A stretch of 64,000 bases of DNA from Mesostigma viride (lineage: Eukaryota; Streptophyta; Mesostigmatophyceae; Mesostigmatales; Mesostigmataceae), in contig RPFO01000079.1 of NCBI GenBank assembly GCA_009746045.1, positions 4,364,271 through 4,428,270 on the forward strand. Reading direction: 5' to 3'. Position 1 is the stretch's first letter; every line of letters starts with the position of its first letter. Shown one piece after another: positions 33,970 to 45,705 of this stretch. Position numbers and translations under genes: made by a program. The notes below the pieces were generated by a model. It was not told the origin of the DNA, searched no databases, and saw only the letters and a program-made list of their open reading frames with translations.

Positions 33970-36900
33970 TTAATCTGATGTGTTCCTCCCCCCGTTCCCT
34001 CCATGGCCCCCATGGCCCCGACTCCTTGCCCGCCTCCGGGGCTGCTGCCACGCCCGTTGTTGTTGCGACGGACTCCGTCCTTCCGCACCCGCGGCTGCCA
34101 GCATCTCCCCCTCGTCGAAATCCAGCCCCTCACCAGCCCCAATCGACCTCTCGGCTGCTTCTTCAATCTCGGCCAGGTCCGACCACAACCGACTGCGCAT
34201 GGGAGAGAAACTCAGCCCAACACTGCCACTGGTACCCCCCTCACTCCCACCACTGGGCCCCTCACTGCCGCCACCGCCAGAAAAAATTGAACTGCAACCA
34301 CCGGTAAACGCGGAGCTACCACCTGGCACTAACCCACCCTGACCAGCCACGTGTCCCAGCGCACTGCTGGCACTTGAGCTCTCTGAAGAAAGCCCAACCG
34401 AATAGGCACCCTCGGGAGCGTGAGAACCTGATCCGACATCACCAACGCTGTGCCCGGGAACCACCGCCGCCTGCCCGAGTGCTTTCTCCCCACTGCTTTC
34501 TCCTTTGGCTTCGACGGCTTTCCCCCCACTGCTCTCTCCCTTGGTTGGACCCGCACCACCCATCAGCACCGAGCTCAGCACACCCTGCAGCTGCTCTGTC
34601 CACCCCTGCCCAGGGGCTTGCGTTTCTTTTGCAACGCCGTCGTCGCCGCCGGGCCGCGCGGGCGTGCCCTCCGAGGAGGTCCTTGAGGGGGACCCACCAG
34701 TCTGGGACCCCAATGACACCCATGAGAACGTGGAGGCGGAAGAGGCCGAATCCCGCGACGCCTTTCGGTTCAACGCAGCGGCCAGCGCACCCGCGCGCTC
34801 TTCCTTTGCGACCGCCGCCGCCGCTGCCGCCGCTGCTGCCGCTGCCACCGCAGCAGCTCTCACGCTCTTGTCTTCCTTGCCGCCCACGCTCCTCTCGTCC
34901 TTGGCCTTGCTCTCCTCATGCCTTGCTGCAGGCAGCTTGCCCGACCCATCCGCTGCCTCGCCCCCATGATTATATCCGCCCGACGCCACATGTGCTGCCA
35001 TCACCTCCTCTGATGGCGACACCGCCCCTGGCCGCCCCCCCGTCTCCACCAACCCTGCGGTCGCGACATCTGGCAGTGGCGGGACCACCCGCGCGGACGC
35101 CATCCACGACTTCAGCGTGGCCCCCGGCCCCGATGCCACCCCCATCCCCACCCCCGCCCCCGACCCGACCCCAGCCCCCGCGCCTCTCCCGTCCATCAGG
35201 CTCGAGCGGCCTGGCACGACTGCGTGGGCCGCAAAAGGGGAGCTCGTCTCCGAGTCCAGCCCAGATAAACCTCCCAGGGACCCCAGGCTCGGGCTCGGGC
35301 TGCCGGGCCGCATGTACCGCGATGGCGGCGGGTGCACGCCACCTGGCGGCCGGCTCGATTGTGACCCCGTGAGCGGCATGGCGGGTGATGGCATTGTCCC
35401 CGAAACGACCACATTGGTAGGGTAGCGGCTGGGGGATAGCCATGAGCCGGGGGATAGCACGAGGCTGGGCATGAAGCAGAGCAGCAGCAGGAGGTCGGAC
35501 AGGAAGACGAGCGGGACAAGGACGAGGAAGGAGGTGACCCTGCAGCGGGGGGTGGGGGTGGGGGTGGGGGGGGAGGGCGAGGGGCGCAGTGGTGGGGGGG
35601 CACCGTACACGTGTACCATAGAAAGTGAGTATGAAATGAGTTGGATTTCGCGTTCAGAAGTGGTATCATGCGTAAGAGGATGCGCCGCTGCCTACGGCCA
35701 AGACAATAAAAAGACGTGATGCCTTGCTGCCTGGCTGAACAAGGCTTGCCTGGGCGCCTAGCCGAGGAAGTGCATGGCGCAGAGGGTAACACGCGTGAAT
35801 GGCAGCATGGCGTTGAATGAAAGCGCAGTACGAGGCTATCGCGCCCGAGAGATGGCTGAATTTTCGCCCAAGAGAACATCAGGATGCATCGTTTCGACTA
35901 AGGCTTTGGCACTGAGCCCCTGATCGAAATACTAAAGTATTGAAATACTATAGTATCGAAATACGCTAGTATTGTACCAAAAGAAATTTCACTGAAATAA
36001 TGGCCACAGCCCACAGCCCACTGCCCACAGCTGCCACGGCCAGTAGGCGGTTCTAGGCTTTGCGAAGGCGAAACCCCTGTGGCGAGGGGTCACACTCGTT
36101 CACCCCACTCGCACCCAACAGCCAGGTAACCAAGGGCACATTCCTCCCATGGATCCTAGACGTCCTCATACATGGCCCCAGCGCGGCATGTACACATTAT
36201 GACTTTGGAATCCTGCCGCTGCATACGCAACAAACACCAGTACAAAAAGTTTGATAATCCTTGCTACTGTCCCGGCAACACACTGTTTTCAGCACACCCC
36301 ATGAGCGGCTCGTGTCACCCCATGAGCGGCTCGTGTCATTCTCCCCGTTTACGACGCCTCTAATCCTCCCTCTAATCCTCCCTCTAATCCTCCCTCTAAT
36401 CCTCCCTCTAATCCTCCCTCTAATCTCCCTCTAATCCTCCCTCTAATCCTCCCTCTAATCTCCCTCTAATCCTCCCTCTAATCTCCCTCTAATCCTCCCT
36501 CTAATCCTCCCTCTAATCCTCCCTCTAATCCTCCCTCTAATCCTCCCTCTAATCCTCCCTCTAATCCTCCCTCTAATCCTCCCTCTAATCCTCCCTCTAA
36601 TCCTCCCTCTAATCCTCCCTCTAATCCTCCCTCTAATCCTCCCTCTAATCCTCCCTCTAATCCTCCCTCTAATCCTCCCTCTAATCCTCCCTCTAATCCT
36701 CCCTCTGATCCTCCCGCATTCAGCACCGATAATGCACACTAGCAGCATACATACACCACCAGCAGGGCAATCCAACTCAATCCAACACGCCACCAGTGCA
36801 CACCAAATCAGTGCCCACACCCCACAGGCAGGTCACGGATGCTCACCGCCAGTAGTACATGGTGTGCGGCAGCCACCACAGGCGCTTGATCGCGCTGGCC

Positions 36901-39900
36901 TTCACGCTGTAGACCTGCGGCACGGGCGGACGCGCCGTGTTGCCCGCGCTCGCGTGCAGCGCCACGCGCAGCGCCGCAAACGCCGCGCCGTGCGTGTCGG
37001 TGTGCTTGTCGAACATGAGCATGGGGATGGTCTGCAGGAAACAACGTGAAACAGAAGAACAGGGGGGGGGAGGGGAAGGGGAGATGCAGGGAGGAGATGC
37101 GGGCGATGACCATGCTGCGATACTACTATACAGCCAGGGTGGCTTTATGCATCTATCTATACACTACTGGATAGGGTATGGTCCGGATTCTCCCGATTTC
37201 TGGCCTGCGCTGCTTGTCTCCTTGATATAGGGTGGCTATATGCATGGTTACATGCAAGCGTGGCTAAGTGATCAAGGCCAGTCAAGTGGCTGTGGCCAAA
37301 GCAGATCGCAAATTAAGCCTGGGTGGCGTTGTTATGGTGCTATGGCTATTAGGGGGCCATGGCCAGCACTTGCAGACTGTCTCCTTGGTCACACCCTAAT
37401 CCTGGCTGAATCTCAAGAGAAACAAGGGCGCACCCATCGACAAGCGGTATAGTGGTGCCAGGAGTTCCCAGCAGCGTGCCACCCAGCGGGGTCGCACCAT
37501 GGTCAAGCAACAGGAAGTCCACAAATGGCGCAAGGAAAGAACCAACAGCCGCTGCGTGGAGCCAGGGGTAGCATAACGCCCCAGTGAAAAGAAGCGGACA
37601 TGGTTGAACCGAGGGCCTAGGTGATGTCAGAAATGCATGTCCGGGGAAGCATGGCGAACCACGACCATAGTGGCTTGTGGTTCGCAGGGTTTCTTCCTCT
37701 GGAGCCAAACTAGACTGCCAATGCAACGCCAATTTCATCACAAGAGCGTGACAAGAGCGTCAGTTTCAACAGCAAACAATAAATTACTTCAATCGCGGAC
37801 CACAGTGGCCTGTTGATGTGAATGGGCCGCATGAGCCGCCCCACTCACCTTTTTGCCACGCGGGCAGCATGGGCAAGGACACGCCACTGGACTACACTAC
37901 ATGTTGTGCAGCTACATGAATTCAATAGCTGGTTGTCTCTTTGATATTTTAATATCCAATAGATGGTTATCTCTTTGATAATTATAAATACAACAGCTGG
38001 CTGCCTCTTTGTTCATTATAAATCCAGTAGCTGGTTGTCTCTTTGATCGTTCTATATCCAATAGATGGTCTCTCTTACAGTAATGCGTCCAAAAGCTCGC
38101 TGTCACACGGGCAGAATAGGTAGGTGGTTCGCTGCATGAGCTGAACCTGCTATTGAAATCTCTTGACACAAGAACGAGCAGTCTTTACCCACGTCTGCGC
38201 GCACCAGGCACAGCTATCCACCGAATGATGCCAAAAAGGATAAAATGAAAATAAGCAGATGCAGAGGCAGCAGCGCCCGCGCGCACCTGCTTCTCTTCCA
38301 GCAGCCCGAACGAGAAGGGAAGCGCCCAGATGAGCGTGCGGGCGAGGGAGATCAGCGGACTGCGGTGCCGCAGCATGCAGGGGCGGCTGGTAGAAGTGAT
38401 CACTTTCCCTGCCGTCGTCAGCAGCTCCGCCGATACCTGAGTGTGCCAGAAAACAAACGCGCCCGAGGAGAGGCCATCAACACAAGGAGAGGCCATCGAA
38501 CGACATGGTCAAGAGCATGGGCGGCTTGTGAGCGCGGCATAGAGGCCCCCGAAACAAGCATCTGAACCAAGCCTCTTGAGTTCACTCTCCGGCCGAGGAA
38601 TCACGGCAGCTCTGATAGGTAGAACAAAGTAAAGGACTTTTCACAGGGTTGCAAAGCAGGCTCAAAGCAACGTGCGAACAAGGTGGCAAAGTGGCGCCAC
38701 ACACCCCTAAATGTCGTCGGCAGATAGAGTGGGCATCGGGGCTTTAGTGGAAAAAAAGAGATGAGCAGCTACTAGCAGCGTGCCAATTCAACTGAGCAAC
38801 TGATGCTGGCCAATGCAGAGCTTCCTCCCCCCCCCATCCCCCCACCCCCGCTTCTGCCGGATGATAGCATAAATTAGCGACCCATCCACCTAGCACAGAC
38901 CCAATATTATTAAGGCATTTATACTGATTATGACCGCCCTGCTGTGATGAGCTCATCGCCGCCCGACCGGTGCAGGGTCACACGCAGTCACTCCGTGCAT
39001 GCATGGTCACATGCATGGCCACGAATGGTGCGCGGCCACGCGCGGTTTATATACGACAATTATTTTGAAATACGACAGTTCACACGTTTATTTTGAAATA
39101 CAACATACGACAGCTCACAATTTCGCACAGCCACCCACCTGAAACATGCCCATCACGACTCACCTGGAACGGTCCCACCATTACCCGCTTGAGCCAACCC
39201 CATGGGCCACTTGCTTCCTCGGGGCTAGAAAATGCTACCAACATGAACCCGGGGCGAATCCCGCCGCCACCCACCTGGAACATGCCCACCGCCACATTGG
39301 CGGGTGTCTCTGGCAGCTCGAGCGTGACCACGATATCATACGCGCTGCCGCTGGTGGTGAAACTCGAGTCCGGTGGGGTTGTGTTGGTCACCTGCCGTTG
39401 GGCAGGCGGCAAGGCGGGGGGGGGTCAAGGGATTCATGCACGGTTTGCCGACAAGCACCCCCAAGGGGAGGTGAGCAAAACATGATAGGCCACGGATGAC
39501 TGCAGAGGGTGAGCTGAAAGCATTGCCCAGCATCGGGCATGCGTTTACCAAACATCCATTATGGGTCACCGATACAATACTAGTTGGCCCGCAACACAAC
39601 CATTTTCGAGTAATCACGGCGCCATATAAGGGGCCTGCCGAGGGCCAAGACAGGGCTGATACAGCCCCAATAAAACGCATGCGCACGATGACATGCACGA
39701 TGAACTCACAACCTTGACATGTTGGAATAGCAAGCCAAGGGCAGGTCCCATGGGCATGGTGGACAGGTGGCGGAGACGCAGAGCGTGAGCTGCCTCGCAT
39801 GACCAGCGCAAACACATGGGAGGAGAGGGGGTTGCTAATTCTTCGCTGCGCAAGGCCACCCCTATCCAGGAAGCGGCTGGCTTCTTATTCGCTAGAATGG

Positions 39901-41890
39901 CTCCATGGCTCCACGACGCGCTGACAGCTGGCGACATCTGGTACGTCCCTGCTCAAAGCCAGAGGGGGGAACAGGTGGGTGAATCGGTAGGGAAAAAGGC
40001 CACTTGGTTGCGTGAAGCGGGCCACTTGGTTGCGTGAAACGGGCCTGTCGATCCCAACGTTCAGCCGAGACAAAGACATGACATGGCCACCTGTTTACGA
40101 GACAGCGGCCGTGTGTCATGCTCCCTTCATCGCACCTCCCACATACATGCACTGGGCAGGAACCAAAATCCAAGCGACACAAGCAAAACCAGCAAAGCAA
40201 TGAAGACAACAGCTCCCTCCCCACCCGCACCCCTCCCCACCCGCAGCACACTGGCCCCCTTGCCCCATTTGGCCCCCTAGCCTTACTTGCCCCCCTTGCC
40301 CCCCTTGATCCCTCTGTAGTCGGCGGCCCGTGGTTTGGTACCCCTTGCCCTCCATGCCCCCTTGCCGCCCTTGCCCCGCTTCGCCCACTTGCCTCCCCAT
40401 TGTTTAGCAGGCGTGGGGGCAGGAAGGTGACCAGCCCATCCGGTGCCGGCTTGCGGTAGTCAAGTTTTACGATTCGTTCGGAGACGACCTCGCTCGGCAG
40501 GAGCAGGTTGTAGAGGAGGATGTAGATAAAGACTGGTGGATAGTCGCAGGGAAACAAGGGGGTTGGGGGGTGGGGGAGCAGGAAGGGAGGTGGGGGTGGT
40601 GGCGGTGAGGAGAAAGCAGAACCAGGGGGGCGAGGGGAAGAAATGAGACGGGAGTGCTGGGGTGGGGAAGAGGGGGGATGGGGGGTGCAGTTAGGGGGGA
40701 GCAGACGATGTACGGATGTACCGATACAAGATCGGAGAGGGGGGTGTGGGTGGGGAAGCAGAAGACATACACTGGACATCGGAGACACAGTTCGAGACAT
40801 AGTACACCATGAATCCACCCTGCATGACAGCAAGGGGGTGTACATGCCATCTGAATGACTGCTGATCACCGCATGCAGATGGAAAGCAAGCGCACATCGC
40901 AGAATGGCCAGGTACGGTGGGAGCAATCTGTCCCATTCACTTACTAATTCATTGATAATCACGTAGACTGCGTCACCTGGGTACCAATTACGGAACCTTC
41001 AACCCCCATACATAATGAGAAGGAGGGAGGGCGACTGTCCAATACCTTGTCAGTTCTCGAGAATCATGACCATGAGCCATTCTAATGACATGAGCTATGC
41101 ATTACAACCGTACTAGTTACGACAGTAGTTACGACAGTCGCCGCATTGCCAGGTGCGTCTATTCCAGGACCAATCTCACAAGGTGTGTCCCATGGACGTG
41201 TCTGGGGTCCTTATACAAATGGTAGGTCTAAGGCCTAGAATCTGCAGGACAATGAGGAGGTTTGATTCACATGCTGCCTGCATGATATGCTGCATAACTA
41301 GCTGGTAGGTCTGGCAGCATGAACATGAGCGTGCAAGCGTGGCTGGGCCATGTCTTCAGCCCCAGCCACGCTGCGCTTGCACTGAACGGAAGGCTGGGCT
41401 AGCCTTTAGAATCTACAAACCGAGAGGGATGTGCATAGCAGGGCTGCCTTGGGCCAGGTCCGCCCTTGCATGCAATACAGCCACCTCCAATGTGGGCCGA
41501 ATTCTAGAGAAAACTCTTCATCTCATGCTTCAGCCAAGGAGGATGGGAGGCAGAGTGGACCAGTCCTGAAGGGTGAAAAAAATCCTGATTTGCCAGATCC
41601 CTTGCCCGAAGGGAACCATTTCTTTCCCCGGCTGGTCCCGCGCGGGGGACACACGGATGTTTCCGCCTAACTCAAATCCTAACCGCATCACGCATGTCTT
41701 GCGCCTGCTTACCTGCGTGCACAAGAAGCGCACTGAGCGTCAACGCCAAGACCAATCCCTTGGCGATCACGGACAACAATGTCTCAATTGTGCGCTTGCC
41801 CGGGGGGCTGGATGTAATCCCCGACATCGCGTCCTTTGCGTCCACGCTGCCGTCAGCCGCAAAGCGGGCAGAGTGTACCCCATTCATCAT
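33970..41890 (-). CDS. Seipin, lipid-droplet assembly protein, with long C-terminal tail
   Basis: Exons (minus): 41713-41890, 40393-40532, 39275-39391, 38287-38436, 36847-37031, 33970-35539. Phases agree (1,0,0,0,2), giving 779 residues. TM1 spans the first junction (VIAKGLVLALTLSALLVHA then VFIYILLYNLLL). The lumenal seipin fold follows: IVKLDYRKPAP, YDIVVTLELPETPANVAVGM, STSRPCMLRHRSPLISLART, FSFGLLEEKQ, VYSVKASAI and MYYWR. TM2 is VTSFLVLVPLVFLSDLLLLL. Seipins form ER rings at lipid-droplet contact sites. The ~490-residue tail is unusual: Ser/Gly-rich, with a poly-Ala run and an acidic segment (WSDLAEIEEAAE). Intron 2 appears to use a GC donor (GAG|GCAAGT at 40392). Start ATG at 41890 or 41887. 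Confidence 0.9.
36354..36715. repeat. 12-bp minisatellite (CCTCCCTCTAAT)n
   Basis: About 29 units, mostly 12 bp with a few 11-bp units early in the array. It lies in the last intron of seipin. Translated Arg/Gly and Leu/Glu/Gly repeats are artefacts. Confidence 0.95.
37175..37228 (+). repeat. ~290-bp dispersed repeat, 3' fragment in seipin intron
   Basis: Starts ATGGTCCGGATTCTCCCG and ends TGTCTCCTTGATA, matching the 3' end of the dispersed repeat. Confidence 0.75.
37915..38075. repeat. Degenerate tandem repeat of GCTGGTTGTCTCTTTGAT
   Basis: Four to five units of about 35-45 bp, each with AGCTGGTTGTCTCTTTGAT or a variant followed by ATAAATCCAATA-like sequence. It resembles the end of the ~290-bp dispersed repeat and sits in a seipin intron. 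Confidence 0.65.
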
Positions 41891-44108
41891 GATGTACTTC
41901 CAATTCACCAAGAAACGATTAGCAGAACCATGTATCTGTCAAAACTGATAAGAGGCTAGGCGAAATCTCGCAGCCGCATGCAGGCCCTCCGCGGTTTGAT
42001 CTCTGCGCGCCCGCAGATCGAATAGCAAACAGGAACGACGAATTCTGCCTTGGTATGACCAATCTAACTGAACTGAAATGTGACAACTCAATGGATTCCA
42101 AGTAGATGGGGCCACATGGGATTTCAAGAGGGGCGTAAAGGGGATTACGTGCACTTGCCGTTCTTAGCACAGGGCAAACGACATTATCAACCGCGTTTTC
42201 CTGACGTTGCGCGTTGTACTAGTTCTTGGCAGCGTACGCCAAATTCACGGTAATTCCTGATTCCCCTACTGTAATGACGTCCCCGTCTTCGCGACAGCCA
42301 AAGGTGCGCGCGGTGACAGACATCGTCAAATTCGCCGATTGTTAGTCAGAACGGCCGATGGTCGGAAGACTGTCGGAAGGTATCGGCAAAAATCAGCAAC
42401 AGCTGCACAACTGCCACGATGCGGCCGTACATGCGCCCTGCGCAAACGCGATGTCCATTTTTGGTTCGCAGTACTTCCAAGTCCGCAACACTCAACGGAG
42501 CATTAATGCCCTGCATTCGGGAGGCGCGGCGCTATGCCCAGAGCGCTGCGCGTGTCACGTGTTTACAGTAGATCCAAGATCTTGTGGCATGCCCGAGAAA
42601 GAGCTGCTCTGGTGCTCCTACGCTTGTGACCTCGCTTCAAATCGCACTTGACCGAACGCTTGACTGCCATGGCATGGCACTGTTAACAGTTATTAACACC
42701 GTCGGTACTCGTGTACAGTGTACACTGTACAGCAGTCGGTACAGCAGTACAGCGTTAACCCCAAGCTTCCGCACAAACGTTTTAAAATTCGCGAGTCGCG
42801 GACGTGGACAGGATGGGAACATATTGGCGTGAATAATGGAACGTCGCGAGTGCTCAAATGCTCATCTTAGTGATGAAGTAACTTACAGGCCGGGAGCAAG
42901 CGTGTAGGCTTGTCTCGTACTTCATCGGGGTTCAGTGCGTCTATGATTTAGCCTCGGTTGCGTCAGTCTTGTCGGTAGTAGCAGCCGTGGCAATCAATGT
43001 CGTGCTCTCTGACACGCACCAAACGAGAAATGCTCGTAATGGGGCGCTCTGCCGTAAACAGTGGTCCTCAATCCTCTCTATTATATCCATGCACGTACAC
43101 GTTTTCAACATGGATGAAGTGACGGAACTTAACTGGAGGTGCTCAAGGCCTAAGTACACCGACAGAACACATAGATGTGCGCACCGCATGGACGCTGCTC
43201 GCAAGGTTCTCCATCACAAACCAAAGTATCTGGGATGGGTGCTGGGCCGGGTCTCATCCCCTGTATCACACCGTGAATTTATTGATCATCCAGGTCACTT
43301 GGTGTGCGACGAATGCGACAGTGCTGCAGCGACTAGCACCTGATGGTTTCTGTCTATGCCCTTCCTGCGTGGCGTTGCTGCAAGATGCACTCAAACACGG
43401 TTGCCTATGCCCCTTGGCATACCATGCTTGGTGCCCCACGGGCAACGACCTCGGCATTGCACGGCAAGTCGAACAATACACAGTAGATGGCAGCTGCAGC
43501 ATATACTTTGTGAGGATAGCAAGCTGCAAGCGTTGCAAGCAACTTTGAGGACTGATCAGTGCCAGTCAGGTGCATGGGGAGATCTGACGAGCGCCAGCAG
43601 TCTTGTGACCGCTATCACTGTTTCGTCCCAGGCTTCTGAACGAAAAGCGATCAGTGCACTGGAAATATTGCATTATCAGATGCTGATGGATGTACTGCTG
43701 CATGGCTTCAGAAGCACATTGTCGTCAGAAAGCAACAAACGTGAAAACGCTAGCTGCCCAAATCTGAGATTCCGCGGAACACAGAAAGTAAGAAAGCCTA
43801 GAAGCTACCAGCAAGGAATCGAACATAGGACCTTTGGCATGATCAGAAGCACATGGTTGACTATGAGGAGACAACCAGCACACTTGCAAGGATCACTCCG
43901 TGACTAGCTAGCTTGCTATATCTCATCGATATCTCATGTAATGGTCGTCAAGCTTATCAATCAATTGATAAGCTTAATTGATAAGCATATATGAGACATC
44001 CAGCGCAGGCCTGATAAGAAGTAGATCCGGACCATGGAAGCACGTTGCAGGGGGCAGAGCCACGGAGGTCGCAAAACAATGTATTCCTGGAGATCTCTGT
44101 GTATCGTC
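41891..44108. other. Upstream region of seipin, no gene recognised
   Basis: Contains the seipin 5' flank. Cys-containing plus-strand frames at 42969-43548 lack family motifs and would need frameshifts to join. There are strong palindromes at 42712-42731 (TGTACAGTGTACACTGTACA) and 43950-43975 (arms AAGCTTATCAAT / ATTGATAAGCTT). A minus-strand fragment of the dispersed repeat lies at 44003-44055. Confidence 0.4.
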
Positions 44109-44120
44109 ATGGCAAACAGC

Positions 44121-44361
44121 TGTGGGTCCTAGGAAATATAAAAAGCATGCATGGTAGGCATACTTTGCATGCAAGATTAGCTCGAGGCCTCACTTGAGGC
44201 CCATATTTCAGACTAGCTGTCGACGTACATGTACATATTGACGACTTGGGCCGGGAGACGCCCACTATATCTTAAACTGGGGAATTCAGTGCTCCGTGGT
44301 CCCCCAACGTATACGGGGAGTCGGGGACACGGGCCGGGCTAATTAATTAATTAATTAATTA
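44121..44361 (+). mobile_element. Short tail-only retroelement copy
   Basis: Perfect 12-bp target-site duplications ATGGCAAACAGC lie at 44109-44120 and 44362-44373. The 241-bp insert has no coding part. Near its end it carries GTGCTCCGTGG and CCCCCAACG, a variant of the 3' hairpin region, then six AATT-type units. The body before the hairpin differs from the other copies, so it may be a separate non-autonomous family. Confidence 0.8.
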
Positions 44362-44601
44362 ATGGCAAACAGCAGATGCTGCATGACTGCTGGCATGCGA
44401 ATTAAAAAGAAATCAAGAACGCATGGCCCAGCCTGCAGCAGCTCCATCAAGTATGTGACCCGCAGCTCAAGCTTGCATGCTAGCTCCCCGGACACATCAC
44501 TAGAGCTAGAGTGCGCTCTGTATAACAGGACCATGAATGTCAGCATCATCGATATATTAATTTAGTGAGTGAGTTTTATTGTTACAAGTGATCGGGAGAA
44601 T

Positions 44602-45694
44602 CGCTATCGAGGTCTTGCAGAACACGGCAGGCCTCACCGCCCAGGCAGTGAAGGACATTGCCGCCAAGCCAGCCTCGGCTGGCCCGGCCGGCGATGCTCC
44701 TCCCATCACGACCTGGGCGGACATGCTTAAGCAACATACCACCTCCACCACCTCCGCCGTCGCAGCCCAGCTCCAGCGGCAGACGCTTGACCTCCGCGAG
44801 GAGGCCGAGCTCGCCAAGCGCAGCCTCAACGCCATACTCAAGAACTTGGACATGGAAGAAGGTGAGAATTCCGAGAAGCTTGCACGTGCGTTTGAGAGCA
44901 AAATCCTTGCACGCATGGGCCTTCTTGGTGAGATCAAGCTGACCGCCCACCGCCTCCCCCGCGCGCGGGGTAAGGCAGGGGCGCCTCCGCTTCTTCTCAT
45001 CTTTGATAGCCCAGCGGACAAGCTTTCGTTTCTCAGACGCCGCAAGCGGCTCGCGAATACTCCCTTCACCGTGGACGACGACTTGACCCTGGCCCAGCAA
45101 CAACGGCGACGGGAGCTATGGCCGACCTACACCCAGCTCCGGCAGACCAAGGCGGGCCAGCCGGTGTACTGGAAGGGGGCGGCCATCTACGTCGGCCACA
45201 AGCCCTGGCAAGCGACCCCCTCGACCACCGCGGCCCCAGCAACTCCAGCCCCAGCCTAGGGGAATACAGCAGTAGTGTAGAATAGTTAGACAGTGGCCTT
45301 GTACATGCCCGCCTACTACAGGCACTATACCAGCTTAGGCCTAGCCTTTTTAGTCATGTACATGTGTGCCTATGATGAGCCACACTCCAGACGATGCCTA
45401 GTTTTATTTAGTAATGCTGTGCCCATGCAGAGAGCTGCTCTCTGCTGAGATGCCACGCTCTAGTTTTTGTATAGCCATGATGATCTTCCCCCTCACAGGC
45501 ATGCTCCCCCCTTACCCGGGCATAGCGTGATAGACCATGAGGGTGCGGGTGCCCTGGTGCACCTAGAGCAGGGGTAGCTTACATTCCCACCCCTGCATGA
45601 AGTAGCCTAGAATGTATTAAAAGCCATATGCCCCTTCTCAGGGCTATGTGCTACATCTACTCCCAACGGAGTGATGTTGATAATTAATTAATTA
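44602..45694 (+). mobile_element. ORF1-only retroelement, 5'-truncated
   Basis: Direct repeats ATCGGGAGAAT at 44591-44601 and 45695-45705 define it. It contains an open ORF1 part, a 3' region nearly identical to 8400-8690 plus 13961-14086, the hairpin with arms ACTCC/GGAGT, and an AATT tail. It provides the uninserted version of the Copia target site. Confidence 0.9.
44603..45259 (+). CDS. ORF1-type RNA-binding-like protein, N-terminally truncated
   Basis: 218 codons stay open from the insertion boundary to TAG (45257-45259). It begins AIEVLQNTAGLTAQAVKDIA and includes WADMLKQHTTSTTSAVAAQL. The conserved core follows: LDLREEAELAKRSLNAILKN, GEIKLTAHRLPRARGKAG, LSFLRRRKRLAN, TLAQQQRRRELWPTYTQ and PVYWKGAAIYVGHKPW, then an Ala/Pro/Thr tail. 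It is the best-preserved relative of the frameshifted copy at 7.0-8.3 kb and shows where that copy broke. Not translatable as it stands, since the native start is missing. Confidence 0.75.
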   Translation, partial: AIEVLQNTAGLTAQAVKDIAAKPASAGPAGDAPPITTWADMLKQHTTSTTSAVAAQLQRQTLDLREEAELAKRSLNAILKNLDMEEGENSEKLARAFESKILARMGLLGEIKLTAHRLPRARGKAGAPPLLLIFDSPADKLSFLRRRKRLANTPFTVDDDLTLAQQQRRRELWPTYTQLRQTKAGQPVYWKGAAIYVGHKPWQATPSTTAAPATPAPA

Positions 45695-45705
45695 ATCGGG
45701 AGAAT

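Noticed and set aside
34374-35372. Plus-strand 332-codon Pro/Arg-rich frame
   Set aside because: Antisense shadow of the GC-rich last exon of seipin.
36455-36820. Arg/Gly and Leu/Glu/Gly repeat proteins
   Set aside because: Produced by the 12-bp minisatellite inside a seipin intron.
42969-43548. Overlapping plus-strand frames with several Cys residues
   Set aside because: No family pattern, and the frames would need an unexplained frameshift to join.
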